From JBGASG01 sp046328035 (GTDB taxonomy: Bacteria > Cyanobacteriota > Vampirovibrionia > Obscuribacterales > Obscuribacteraceae), in NCBI GenBank assembly GCA_046328035.1, contig JAXLXI010000008.1, forward strand, positions 1 through 64,000: a DNA stretch of 64,000 nt, read 5' to 3'. Below, piece by piece: positions 23,919 through 32,263 of this stretch. Every line of letters begins with the position of its first letter. Within the stretch, counting starts at the first letter, position 1. The translations under genes and the position numbers were made by a program. The notes beneath the pieces are model-generated. The model saw only the letters and a program-made list of their open reading frames with translations, was not told where the DNA came from and made no database searches.

Positions 23919-26309
23919 CTAGAACATGGCATCGCCGCGATCCATGTGGCAATAGGGATGTGCGTGCTTGACGTCTTGCAGTCCGTCATCATCGATGCCG
24001 CGGCAATCGGCTGTTTTCAGATCGGCGAGTCCGTCTATTTCGGACAGTGCGCGCACTCCTTTATTGGTGATGATGGTGCCGCTGATATTCAGGCTTTGCA
24101 GTTGCTTCTTCAGTTTTCCAACCAGCGCCGGCATCGAGGCGTCGGTAATCAGCGTGTGGTCCAGCGACAGATCTTTGAGCTTGGACAGATTGGCAAGTTT
24201 TTTGGCGCCGGCATCATCAATTTGACTGCCACCGACATTGAGTACTTGCAACTGACCCATGGTGCTGATCAAGGCAGCGCTGGCATTATCCAACCCATCT
24301 TTGTGCAGGCTGAGATTCTCTATTGATTTGCTTTTGACCAGCGCCGGGATTAGTGCGCGCGTCACCTTTGTTTCATCGAGATTCAAGACCTTGAGCTCAG
24401 GCAGCCGGACCAGCTCACGCGCAGTTTTGTCTCCAATCAAAGTTTTGTTCAGGGTCACTGAGACCAGATTAGACTTGGCGCCGAGCAACACGCCACCCTT
24501 CTCTGTGATTGGTGTGTCGCTCAAATCAATCTCTTTCAGCATGGGCAACTGAACGACAAACGGAATTCCCTCGTCATCCAGGGGATTGCCGGCGGCATCC
24601 AGTCGTTTCAGGTTTCGCAAGCGGGCCAGCCCAGGTCCCGCAATGTGATTGCCTGAAATCGTCAGATTCTCTAACGACGGCAACCGACTGAGCACCATCA
24701 GATCAGCATCGGTGAGGTTGAGTCCCGAAACATTCAAGATTTGCAGATTCTTGAAATTGGCGATCAGCGGCAATGACGCTCGGGTGACGCCAGTGTTGGA
24801 TACGTCCAGTTCTATTAGACCCAACCCTGCCAGCGCTTTCACGCCATCATCGTTAACGGTGGTGCGTGCAACGCGCAATGTCTTCAAAGAAGAAACCGCG
24901 CCCAGCCTCTTCATCGTGGCATTCGTAATTTCAGTGTCGCACAAGCTGACCGTGTGCAGATACTTCATCTTGCCGACGTCTATAAATCCTGCATCTGTGA
25001 GCGGCTTGCCGTCGCGAGGCAACTTGGTGGCGTTGGGGTTGGTTTTGATCAACTCTTTCAGATCGTTGTCATCGCCAGACCAGCTCGGCGACTGGTTGCT
25101 CAACATAGAATCTTGCGGTGCTGATTGTGCCACCACCTGCTCTAGACTAGCCTGCACTTTGTTGTCTTCCGGTGGTTTTGCGGTGGGCCAACTCAGCGTA
25201 GCAAACAGGGCGGAGACAATGACGAGAATAACTCCACCGACAACCACCCAGGGTATTTTGAACGATGTCGGTGTGGATGTTTCGTTGCAGATGTACTTCG
25301 CTTGATTGTCGCGCCCTTCCACATCATCGAGGACGTGCTGCAGGTCGGCGCTCAGCTGTTCCATCGTTTCATAGCGCTCGCCCGGCTCCTTAGCCAGTGT
25401 CTTAGTCACAATCATCTGCAGCATCTCGGGAAACTTTTCGCCCTCTGCCACCAATTGCGGTGGCGGCTCGTGCATGTGTTTGTAAACCGTTTCTACCAGA
25501 GATTCGCCTGCGAACGGTGGATGTCCAGAGAGCGCCTCATACATCAGGCAACCCATGGAATAAATGTCGGAGCGATTGTTCATCGGCCAGCCGGCGCACT
25601 GCTCGGGGCTCATGTAGGGCGGACTGCCGAATATCTCGCCGGTCTGTGTCAGCCCGCGTTTGTCGGCATCAGACTGGACGATCTTGGCGATTCCGAAGTC
25701 GACTACCTTCGCCACATCTTCGCCCCGGTCGCCGCGACAGAGCATGATGTTGCTGGGTTTTAAATCCCGGTGGATGACGTTCTTGCGGTGCGCATGCGAA
25801 AGGGCATCGGCGACCTGAACGAAAATTGCCAGCGCTCGGGCCACAGGCAGGCGACCGCGACTGGTAATAATCTCGGCCAGGCTTTTGCCTTCGGCGTAGT
25901 CCATGATCAAGAACGGCTGCCCGTCGTCGAGGGTGCCGAATTCGTGGACAGAAATGACGTGTGGATGAGACAGGAGCGAGGCGGCCTTAGCCTCTTGCTG
26001 AAAGCGCAGAATCTGCTTACTGTTGGCGGCCACGTGGGCGTGCATCAGTTTGATCGCCACCGTCCGCCCGAGGATCTTGTCCCGCGCCTTGTAAACCACG
26101 CTCATACCGCCCTCGCCGACAATATCGACGAACTCGTAATGCCCTTTGAATATGGTCCCGGGCTTCGGCGACTCGCCCGTCTCGGTGCCGTCGTTCGGGC
26201 AAGTCTTGGTGGATAACGAGAGCTTCAAACCACAGGTGGGGCAGACGTGGAACGCTTGCTGCCCGGCTAGGGTGTGTACCTGCTCTTGGAGTTTGTCGGG
26301 ATTTTCCAT
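23919..26309 (-). CDS. Membrane Ser/Thr protein kinase with C-terminal leucine-rich repeats
   Basis: About 796 residues from ATG 26309; a longer TTG start at 26360 is open but adds nothing conserved. A short zinc-ribbon-like CPTC...C motif (~23-37) precedes a PknB-type kinase (~58-330): GEGGMSVVYK loop, Lys87 (VAIKLM), HRDLKPSN (His180-Asp182), DFG (204-206) and GSPPYMSPEQ. One TM helix (~353-373) leads to an exterior region of 14-15 leucine-rich repeats (~440-780; e.g. LKVLNLDETKVTRALIPAL). All key kinase residues are present, so it should be active. The repeats may sense ligands or partners. Convergent with the cyclase gene, 2 bases apart. Confidence 0.9.
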   Translation of the reverse strand: MENPDKLQEQVHTLAGQQAFHVCPTCGLKLSLSTKTCPNDGTETGESPKPGTIFKGHYEFVDIVGEGGMSVVYKARDKILGRTVAIKLMHAHVAANSKQILRFQQEAKAASLLSHPHVISVHEFGTLDDGQPFLIMDYAEGKSLAEIITSRGRLPVARALAIFVQVADALSHAHRKNVIHRDLKPSNIMLCRGDRGEDVAKVVDFGIAKIVQSDADKRGLTQTGEIFGSPPYMSPEQCAGWPMNNRSDIYSMGCLMYEALSGHPPFAGESLVETVYKHMHEPPPQLVAEGEKFPEMLQMIVTKTLAKEPGERYETMEQLSADLQHVLDDVEGRDNQAKYICNETSTPTSFKIPWVVVGGVILVIVSALFATLSWPTAKPPEDNKVQASLEQVVAQSAPQDSMLSNQSPSWSGDDNDLKELIKTNPNATKLPRDGKPLTDAGFIDVGKMKYLHTVSLCDTEITNATMKRLGAVSSLKTLRVARTTVNDDGVKALAGLGLIELDVSNTGVTRASLPLIANFKNLQILNVSGLNLTDADLMVLSRLPSLENLTISGNHIAGPGLARLRNLKRLDAAGNPLDDEGIPFVVQLPMLKEIDLSDTPITEKGGVLLGAKSNLVSVTLNKTLIGDKTARELVRLPELKVLNLDETKVTRALIPALVKSKSIENLSLHKDGLDNASAALISTMGQLQVLNVGGSQIDDAGAKKLANLSKLKDLSLDHTLITDASMPALVGKLKKQLQSLNISGTIITNKGVRALSEIDGLADLKTADCRGIDDDGLQDVKHAHPYCHMDRGDAMF

Positions 26310-26587
26310 GTAAACGCGGCGGAATCGGGCTCCTGCTGATTCATATGTGCCCGTCCGCAAACCGCCTCAAGCTGGCAAAAGCAGGCTGTTGCATGACTTT
26401 ACCTGCCGTCCCGGGAAAACGCGCCGCCAGTTGTCGGATTGGCGGGTTGGGTATGATCAATTACACCGGCAGGGAGCATTCTGGTGCTGCCACCATATTT
26501 GGTGCAGCGAGGGAAAGCGACCAATTTCCTCTGCCGAAGCCGATGCGGTAAAATCTTAGCCACCCCCGAGGAGAGATTTCGATAGCA

Positions 26588-27277
26588 ATGAAGCGTCTGA
26601 TTCTGTTTGATATCGACGAAACAATGCTGCACTCCGCAGGAGTGGGCAGACGGGCTCTGGAAGCCGCTCTCACCGAGAGTTGCGGCCGGCATATCAACAT
26701 GGATGGACTGAGCCTGTCCGGAAAAACTGACCCGCAAATTATTCGCGAAGCACTGATTCACAACGGTCACGACCACGATGATCTCGATCAGCTGCTGCTC
26801 AAGACATTCGAGGTCTACTTACCGCGCCTGGAGCGCGAGGTAGCTAAGTCGCGCGAGATGACCGTGCACGGGGGCGTCATCGAGCTGCTGGAAGAACTGG
26901 CGACAGCTTCCTGGGCTAATCTGGGTTTATTGACGGGCAATATTGAGCCGGGGGCGCGCATTAAGCTGCAACCGTTCAGCCTCAACCGTTTCTTCCCCAT
27001 GGGCGCTTACGGCAGCGATTCTCATGACCGCATGCAATTGCCGGCGATCGCTCATAAGCGCGCCATAGACCACTTCGAGCAGGACTTTACGCCCGCGGAT
27101 ATCGTCATCATCGGCGATGCGGTCAATGACGTGCTCTGCGCCAAGGGTTATGGAGCGCGTTCGATCGCGGTGGCGACAGGGCGCACGCCCAAGTCAGACC
27201 TGGAGGCGCTCAGCCCGGATCACCTCTTCGACACGCTTTGCGAGACGGCAAAATTGGTGGCGGCAATCGGCAGCTGA
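26588..27277 (+). CDS. HAD-superfamily hydrolase
   Basis: 229 residues, phosphoglycolate-phosphatase-like subfamily. Motif I is FDIDETML (nucleophile Asp8 and Asp10), the cap domain covers ~15-90, motif II is LLTGN (~116), and motif IV is GDAVND (~176). Motif III lysine is probably the KRAIDHF lysine near 158. Predicted to remove phosphate from a small phosphorylated metabolite; the substrate is unknown. GAGGAGAG at 26569-26576 is a good ribosome-binding site. First of a row of four metabolic genes. Confidence 0.8.
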   Translation: MKRLILFDIDETMLHSAGVGRRALEAALTESCGRHINMDGLSLSGKTDPQIIREALIHNGHDHDDLDQLLLKTFEVYLPRLEREVAKSREMTVHGGVIELLEELATASWANLGLLTGNIEPGARIKLQPFSLNRFFPMGAYGSDSHDRMQLPAIAHKRAIDHFEQDFTPADIVIIGDAVNDVLCAKGYGARSIAVATGRTPKSDLEALSPDHLFDTLCETAKLVAAIGS

Positions 27278-27369
27278 TGCGACGCCAAGGGGCCCACACA
27301 AGTGCTCCCAGTAGATATAATCTGCCGGGAAACGAGTGTTCTGTTTGATATAAGGAACGGCTGCCGCCG

Positions 27370-27942
27370 ATGTCCGACGCTAACGGCAATTGGGTTCGCT
27401 GCTTCATCGGATTGGGCTCCAATGAAGGAGACCGGCTGGGCTTTGTACAGCAAGCCATGCAGCTCCTCAAGGACCACGACAACATCGAAGTTGTCGAGTG
27501 CTCCAGCCTGTACGAAACCGAACCAGTCGGTCGCGAGTACAGCGAATGGTTTGTGAACGCCGTGGCGGCAATTGAAACCAATCTGCGTCCACGCGAGTTG
27601 CTCGACGTCTGCAAAGAAATCGAGATGCGCTTGAGCGTGCTGGCCGGCTCAGAATCGCCTGAGATTTTCCATGCGGGTCCGAACGGCATGACCAAGACGC
27701 GTATCATCGATCTGGACATTCTGTTTTACGGCGAAGAGGAAGTCGAGACGTCCTACCTGAGAGTTCCTCACCCCGGGCTGGATACACGCGCTTATGCGTT
27801 GGTTCCACTACTGGAGATTGCACCGGACTTGCAGCATCCGACGAAGGGCAAAACCGTCAGCGACATACATGCCGAGTTGCCGGCCCCCGAGCAAGTTTAT
27901 TTGTATGGAACGCGCGTCGACGCCGACGATCTGGGCGCCTAG
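27370..27942 (+). CDS. folK: 2-amino-4-hydroxy-6-hydroxymethyldihydropteridine pyrophosphokinase
   Basis: 190 residues. HPPK transfers pyrophosphate from ATP to 6-hydroxymethyl-7,8-dihydropterin in folate synthesis. The family motifs are visible: FIGLGSNEGDR near the N terminus, SSLYETEPVG, the catalytic loop, DLDILFYG (the two Asp that bind magnesium) and VPHPGLDTRAYALVPLLEIAPD. About 25 residues longer than E. coli HPPK, mostly at the C terminus. acpS follows 11 bases later. Confidence 0.93.
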   Translation: MSDANGNWVRCFIGLGSNEGDRLGFVQQAMQLLKDHDNIEVVECSSLYETEPVGREYSEWFVNAVAAIETNLRPRELLDVCKEIEMRLSVLAGSESPEIFHAGPNGMTKTRIIDLDILFYGEEEVETSYLRVPHPGLDTRAYALVPLLEIAPDLQHPTKGKTVSDIHAELPAPEQVYLYGTRVDADDLGA

Positions 27943-27953
27943 AAATCTGTCTG

Positions 27954-28355
27954 GTGGCAATCGTGACAATCAAAATCGGCACTGACATTTGCTCGACCTC
28001 CCGCGTTGCCCAGGCGTACGCCAAGTTTGGCGAACGGCTTTTGCGTCGCATCCTGACGGAGCACGAAATGCGCTACGTATTGAGCGCCCCGAAGCACACA
28101 GTCAGTCGTCTATCCGGAAGATTCGCAGCCAAAGAAGCGGCAGCCAAAGCGCTGGGCACCGGCTGGTACGGTCTCAATTGGAAGGAAGTGGAAATCGTGC
28201 ACAAGCCGTCCGGCGAACCGACGGTCAAGCTGCATGGACGCGCCGTGCAAATTGCCGCGCGCAGAAAGTTGACCGATTGGGAAGTGTCGATCAGTCACGA
28301 GCGCGAGTATGCCTGCGCCACAGTTTTAGCCCACACCGGAAGTGAAAGTCCCTGA
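27954..28355 (+). CDS. acpS: Holo-[acyl-carrier-protein] synthase
   Basis: 133 residues from a GTG start. AcpS transfers 4'-phosphopantetheine from CoA to acyl carrier protein. The N-terminal strand IKIGTDICSTSRV contains the magnesium-binding Asp, and RFAAKEAAAKALGTG contains the second metal ligand Glu and the catalytic lysine region; ISHEREYACATV is the closing strand. Length and motifs fit the group I PPTase family. Lies between folK and the SAM hydrolase-like gene. Confidence 0.93.
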   Translation: MAIVTIKIGTDICSTSRVAQAYAKFGERLLRRILTEHEMRYVLSAPKHTVSRLSGRFAAKEAAAKALGTGWYGLNWKEVEIVHKPSGEPTVKLHGRAVQIAARRKLTDWEVSISHEREYACATVLAHTGSESP

Positions 28356-28390
28356 ACATGCAACAAACACGAGAGCGAGAGTGCCCCACA

Positions 28391-29176
28391 ATGACAAACA
28401 GCGTCATCACATTTACCACTGACTTTGGACAGAAAGACGGCTACACAGGCATCGTCAAAGGTGTCATGACGACGATTTCGCAGTCGGTGCCGATCGTTGA
28501 TATATCGCACGACATCGAAGCGTGGGATGTCGGCGCTGGCGCATTCATCATCTATAACGCGTATAAACAGTTTCCCGCCGGCAGCATTCACCTGGGCGTC
28601 GTCGATCCCGGCGTCGGCTCCGATCGCAAGGGCATTCTTCTGCGCGGCAAGCATCACTCATTCGTCGGTCCGGACAACGGGCTTTGCTCGTACTTGCTCA
28701 ACGACCACCACGAGCAGTGGCAGGCATACCAGCTGACCAACCAGAACTTCTGGCGCCGCGACGTATCCAGCAGCTTCCATGCCCGCGATATCTTCGGACC
28801 TGTGTGCGCGTTTCTTGCCTGCGGGATGCGTCCGGAAGAATTCGGCAAAGAGATGGCAGTCTCGGACATCGTCAAACTGTCGCATTACGAATTCGTCGAA
28901 GCACCGCCGGTCATGACCGGACGAGTGATCTATGTCGACCGCTTCGGCAACCTGATCACCAACATTCGCCTGAATCCGGAAGCCACCAACGTGCGCTTCA
29001 CCATCAACGGCACCACGCTGACGCTGGGCACCACTTATTCGTCGGTAGCGCGCGGCAAGCCGAACGCCTTTGTGGGAAGCCACGGCTTCGTCGAAATATC
29101 CGTGAACTGCGGGCGCGCCACTGAAGCACTGTCCTCGACGGTGGGCGCCAAAGTAGTGGTTTCTACCAAAGCCTAG
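28391..29176 (+). CDS. SAM hydroxide adenosyltransferase (DUF62/SalL-fluorinase fold)
   Basis: 261 residues from ATG 28391; ATG 28358 in frame would add 11 residues. Members with the Asp-Arg-His set hydrolyse S-adenosylmethionine to adenosine and methionine. Visible motifs: ITFTTDFGQKDGYTG at the start, GVVDPGVGSDRKG, VGPDNGLCS, SSSFHARDIFGPV and YVDRFGNLITNI. The DPGVGSxR and FHARD elements fit the hydrolase class rather than the halogenases, which have substitutions here. The biological role is uncertain. Confidence 0.85.
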   Translation: MTNSVITFTTDFGQKDGYTGIVKGVMTTISQSVPIVDISHDIEAWDVGAGAFIIYNAYKQFPAGSIHLGVVDPGVGSDRKGILLRGKHHSFVGPDNGLCSYLLNDHHEQWQAYQLTNQNFWRRDVSSSFHARDIFGPVCAFLACGMRPEEFGKEMAVSDIVKLSHYEFVEAPPVMTGRVIYVDRFGNLITNIRLNPEATNVRFTINGTTLTLGTTYSSVARGKPNAFVGSHGFVEISVNCGRATEALSSTVGAKVVVSTKA

Positions 29177-29194
29177 ATCTATCAGGTCGCGGGA

Positions 29195-29668
29195 CTAAAG
29201 CACCGGGCGACCGATCGAAAGCGCGATCATCAGGCACATATCAACGCGTTCCATCACTTCATTCGGAAACGCACCGATCTTGGTGACCAAAAGCGTTTTA
29301 GGAATGGTGGCAATGACCGTGCAGTCGATGACGCTGTCCAGTCGCAACCCGCCGGCTTTGCCTTCGCTGGAGTTCATCTCGACGAAAACCTGCGTCGGTT
29401 CGCGCGCACCGCGGGAGGTATTGCTGGTCAGAGGCACCAGCAGCACATCATCAAGGCGCGCATTGTTGTAGTCGTTGGAGATAATCACTGCCGGGCGGCG
29501 TTTGGTCTGCGTCTGCCCGTCGTCGGTGGTGTAAGGAAACGACACCAGCACAACATCGCCCTTGCGGTACAAGGGCGGCTTCCCGGCTTGCGCTTGCGGT
29601 GTGGTCGTTTCGGTAATAGGCGTAGTAAAAAGGTGTCTGTGGGATAACGGATGCATAGTGCGTCTCAC
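29195..29668 (-). CDS. MazF/PemK-like endoribonuclease toxin, copy 1
   Basis: 157 residues as an open frame. The MazF core starts at LYRKGDVVLVSFPYTTDDG; RRPAVIIS supplies the catalytic Arg and VPLTSN the Thr seen in MazF nucleases. The first ~35 residues are low-complexity, and a TTG at the LYRKGD position is an alternative start. The core is about 90% identical to copy 2 upstream. I see no MazE-like antitoxin next to it. Such proteins normally cut mRNA at short motifs; here toxicity or other regulation is unverified. Confidence 0.8.
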   Translation of the reverse strand: MRRTMHPLSHRHLFTTPITETTTPQAQAGKPPLYRKGDVVLVSFPYTTDDGQTQTKRRPAVIISNDYNNARLDDVLLVPLTSNTSRGAREPTQVFVEMNSSEGKAGGLRLDSVIDCTVIATIPKTLLVTKIGAFPNEVMERVDMCLMIALSIGRPVL

Positions 29669-29859
29669 TCTTCTAAGCCCATCTGGCGCCTTCGTGAATC
29701 GGCCAGAGAAATCTCTTCCAGTTTTCCGGACTCTCGATATTGGTCTGTGTTGGTAATCTGGTGGACAGGTTCGTTGGACCTGAATACTTCGACGCTAGAC
29801 AAGAGCGCCTGTTCCGCAACCGGCGAAACAGTCAACTGATGGGCTATTGCCCGATCGAA

Positions 29860-30294
29860 TTACTTGCGTTCGCCACCGCTGGCGGTCTGACCGAACTCAG
29901 GGTAGGAGGTGCGATCCTGCTGCACGGGGCGCCCGATCGATAGAGCCACCATCAGGCACATGTCGACCCGCTCCATCACCTCGTTGGGAAAGGCGCCGAT
30001 CTTGTTGACCAGAAGTGTTTTGGGAATGGTGGCGATGACCGTGCAGTCGATGACGCTATCGAGACGCAATCCGCCTGCTTTCCCTTCGGGGCTGTTCATC
30101 TCGACGGTGACCTGGGTGGGCTCGCGCGTGGCGCGGGAAACGTTGCTGGTCAGGGGCACCAGCAGCACATCATCGAGGCGGGCGTTGTTGTAGTCGTTGG
30201 AAATAATCACCGCGGGTCGGCGCTTCGTCTGGGTCTGACCGTCGTCGGTTGTGTACGGAAAGGCGACCAGCACGACATCGCCCTTGCGGTACAA
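29860..30294 (-). CDS. MazF/PemK-like endoribonuclease toxin, copy 2
   Basis: 144 residues from TTG; the frame upstream encodes TITEPSSPASASKPP, clearly homologous to the N-terminal tail of copy 1, but no good ATG/GTG exists there. So the start is either this TTG or the N terminus has been lost. The core (YRKGDVVLVAFPYTTDDG, RRPAVIIS, VPLTSN) retains the catalytic Arg and Thr. The C terminus has an extra ~20 residues (QQDRTSYPEFGQ...). A tandem duplicate of copy 1, with 191 bases between them. Confidence 0.75.
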   Translation of the reverse strand: MYRKGDVVLVAFPYTTDDGQTQTKRRPAVIISNDYNNARLDDVLLVPLTSNVSRATREPTQVTVEMNSPEGKAGGLRLDSVIDCTVIATIPKTLLVNKIGAFPNEVMERVDMCLMVALSIGRPVQQDRTSYPEFGQTASGGERK

Positions 30295-30397
30295 AGGCGG
30301 TTTTGAGGCGGAAGCAGGCGAAGAAGGCTCAGTAATAGTAAGTTTTGCTCGAAGTTCAGGTACAGGAACGCCAATTCATTGTACCAGTACGCGAAAG

Positions 30398-30419
30398 CCC
30401 CCCTGATAACTCAGGCGGG
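30398..30419 (-). terminator. Possible terminator hairpin
   Basis: CCCCCCTGA-taac-TCAGGCGGG (one mismatch) lies between the 69-residue gene and MazF copy 2. On the minus strand it is followed by a short CTTTCG, so the T-run is weak. It may end transcription of the small gene. Confidence 0.35.
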
Positions 30420-30453
30420 TGCAATTCGTCGATTTCAGGCGTGAGACCGGGAC

Positions 30454-30663
30454 TTAGGTGTCGTACACGCTGTCGCCAGCATGTCTGAGGAAGGCATGAG
30501 CGCTTGCTGAAGCGGTCATAGCAACTGCCTCGTTTCTTTGAGGCAGGGCCTCATTGACGACGTTGATGCTTTCTCTGATTAACGTTGCTTCGAGGGGGAA
30601 GAACGCTTCAGCAAAAGCTTGCCACGATGGTTTGCCTTGTTTGGTGTTATCAGGTTGGTCCAA
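30454..30663 (-). CDS. Small hypothetical protein upstream of the MazF pair
   Basis: 69 residues from a TTG start, with AGGAGT on the minus strand 8 bases before it, which favours a real gene. The sequence is mixed helical (AFAEAFFPLEATLIRESINV) and has no MazE or other antitoxin signature. It lies 160 bases upstream of MazF copy 2, with a possible terminator in between. An antitoxin role is conceivable but unsupported. Confidence 0.4.
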   Translation of the reverse strand: MDQPDNTKQGKPSWQAFAEAFFPLEATLIRESINVVNEALPQRNEAVAMTASASAHAFLRHAGDSVYDT

Positions 30664-30856
30664 CGAAGGTGACTCCTGTCAACCAGATGAGTGTCCAGAA
30701 TATAACACGGCTGTCATGGGCTTGTTTCGCTTTTTTTAACTTTGCCGGGCAAAATTAAGCTTCGAATCATTCGAATCAGAACCCATCTCTTTATATACCC
30801 CGCCCCGAGCATTTTCAGACACACGGTAAATACGCTCTTGGCAAGCCAATTTTTGC

Positions 30857-31291
30857 TTATCGTTTCTTGACTGGTTCTTCGACGTCATCAGGCTTAGCAG
30901 CGAAATGGGCTTTCAGAAACTCGATAGTGCGCTGGGTGGCACCACCCGGGACGAATATCTCGGAAACTCCAGCGTCGAGCAGCGCCTGCCGGTCTTCTTC
31001 GGGGATAATGCCGCCGCCGAAAAGGAGAATATCTGACGCGTCCTGCTCCTTAAGCAATTCCAGAATGCGCGGGAAGAGCGTCATGTGGGCGCCGGATAGG
31101 ATGCTCAGACCAATGGCGTCGACATCTTCCTGAATGGCTGTCTCGACTATCTCCTCGGGCGAACGATGCAGCCCGGTATAAATCACTTCCATGCCGGCAT
31201 CGCGCAGTGCACGCGCGACAATTTTGGCACCACGGTCGTGTCCGTCCAGACCGGGTTTGCCAATGAGAACGCGTATCTTTCCTTTAGCCAT
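30857..31291 (-). CDS. Methylmalonyl-CoA mutase cobalamin-binding subunit
   Basis: 144 residues from ATG 31291 (the frame extends to 31354). Complete B12-binding domain: VLIGKPGLDGHDRGAKIVARALRD contains the cobalt-ligating His in DGHDRG, followed by VIYTGLHRSPEEIV, AIGLSILSGAHM and FGGGIIP. This is the small, separate C-terminal subunit of adenosylcobalamin-dependent methylmalonyl-CoA mutase (R-methylmalonyl-CoA to succinyl-CoA). The catalytic large subunit is not in the window. The carboxyltransferase at 57207 fits the same pathway. Confidence 0.9.
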   Translation of the reverse strand: MAKGKIRVLIGKPGLDGHDRGAKIVARALRDAGMEVIYTGLHRSPEEIVETAIQEDVDAIGLSILSGAHMTLFPRILELLKEQDASDILLFGGGIIPEEDRQALLDAGVSEIFVPGGATQRTIEFLKAHFAAKPDDVEEPVKKR

Positions 31292-31383
31292 GACTGAGTG
31301 AATCCAATCTCCCTCTGCCTGCGCTGCGGCGGAGTTGCTTGATTGCCTTGCCAACTGGGTTTCAGCGCAAAGGGAAGTATAAG

Positions 31384-31944
31384 CTATTTCTGGAGATGCG
31401 CCGCTTTGTGCTCAATAGTTTCAACAAGTGTTTGGTATTCTTCGACGCCCAGGTCCTTCTTATTGATCAAGTAGACGCCGTGGCTTCCATATAGGATGGC
31501 GAACTTGAGAAATATCGGCTGGCTGAATTTGCGCAGCTCGTCCCACTTCTCCTGAAACTTCCAGACCAGGTTATGAAGAACAATCTTCTCCGGAGTGACA
31601 ATCACTTTGTCGACCTCAAGCACCATTGAGGGGAGAAGAAACATATTCATTACTGTCAGCAGGAAGTACCCGAACATCTCCTGTGGACGAAACGCCATGT
31701 GCAAGATGGCATGCGCTTTCCAGGCGGTATAGACGAAACTGCTGTCCATGAGCAGCACCATCATGAACGCACCGAACCTCATGAAGTGCTTCCAGCGCGC
31801 CCGCTTGTACGTCACCGACTGCGGATTAAGTGACGATGCCGACGCGCCGGCACCACTGAGTGCGCCGCCGCCTGGTCCCTCGCCGCGCCCGCCGGATGCC
31901 GAGTCGTCGCCCTTCTTCTTATTCTTGATTTTCTTGGCGGCCAT
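31384..31944 (-). CDS. Hypothetical membrane protein with PH-like tail
   Basis: 186 residues: a Lys/Gly/Ser-rich N terminus (~1-45), two membrane segments (~52-72 and ~88-110), then a small beta-rich C-terminal domain (VDKVIVTPEKIVLHNLVWKF ...) reminiscent of bacterial PH-like domains. No catalytic motif. Located 92 bases upstream of the mutase subunit on the same strand; functional linkage is not evident. Confidence 0.55.
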   Translation of the reverse strand: MAAKKIKNKKKGDDSASGGRGEGPGGGALSGAGASASSLNPQSVTYKRARWKHFMRFGAFMMVLLMDSSFVYTAWKAHAILHMAFRPQEMFGYFLLTVMNMFLLPSMVLEVDKVIVTPEKIVLHNLVWKFQEKWDELRKFSQPIFLKFAILYGSHGVYLINKKDLGVEEYQTLVETIEHKAAHLQK

Positions 31945-32227
31945 GAGGGCTATTCTCGCATAGCGTCCGATCCGGCTGACACCCCCATCGCCATCACATC
32001 AGAGGATTGTCCGCTCGGCGGACCAGATCACTCGTGACCGCCGTGGCGGCCAAACGCTAAACACCAGTATTTCCCAGGACGGTCGGACAATCAACTTCTA
32101 AGAAACCGTTCTCGCTTGACACTCAGCGTCGATTGTGACAGTAAATATGCGAAAACTGTCGAGATTTCGCATAACAGGGCGGCGAGATTGGCGCCCAGCG
32201 GCGCCGAGGGGGATGTTTACAGCGACC
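31945..32227. other. Divergent intergenic region
   Basis: About 280 bases without a gene. It contains an inverted repeat ATGCGAAA (32147-32154) / TTTCGCAT (32165-32172), spacing 10, and a GACAGTAA half-site at 32137-32144 that matches the arms of the operator described next. The two motifs suggest regulator binding upstream of the MerR-type gene. Confidence 0.4.
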
Positions 32228-32262
32228 TTGACAGCATTACAGTAATCGCGCTATATTACTGT
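32228..32262 (+). promoter_or_regulatory. Promoter and operator of the MerR-type gene
   Basis: TTGACA (32228-32233), an 18-base spacer, and TATATT (32252-32257) form a near-consensus sigma-70 promoter. A perfect inverted repeat ACAGTAAT (32239-32246) / ATTACTGT (32255-32262) covers the spacer and -10, so bound protein would block RNA polymerase or, MerR-style, reshape the promoter. The ATG is only 6 bases after the -10 hexamer, implying a leaderless mRNA. Confidence 0.7.
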
Positions 32263-32263
32263 C

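Noticed and set aside
26310..26360. Longer TTG start for the LRR kinase
   Set aside because: The 17 extra residues show no domain character. ATG 26309 gives a start just before the zinc-ribbon segment.
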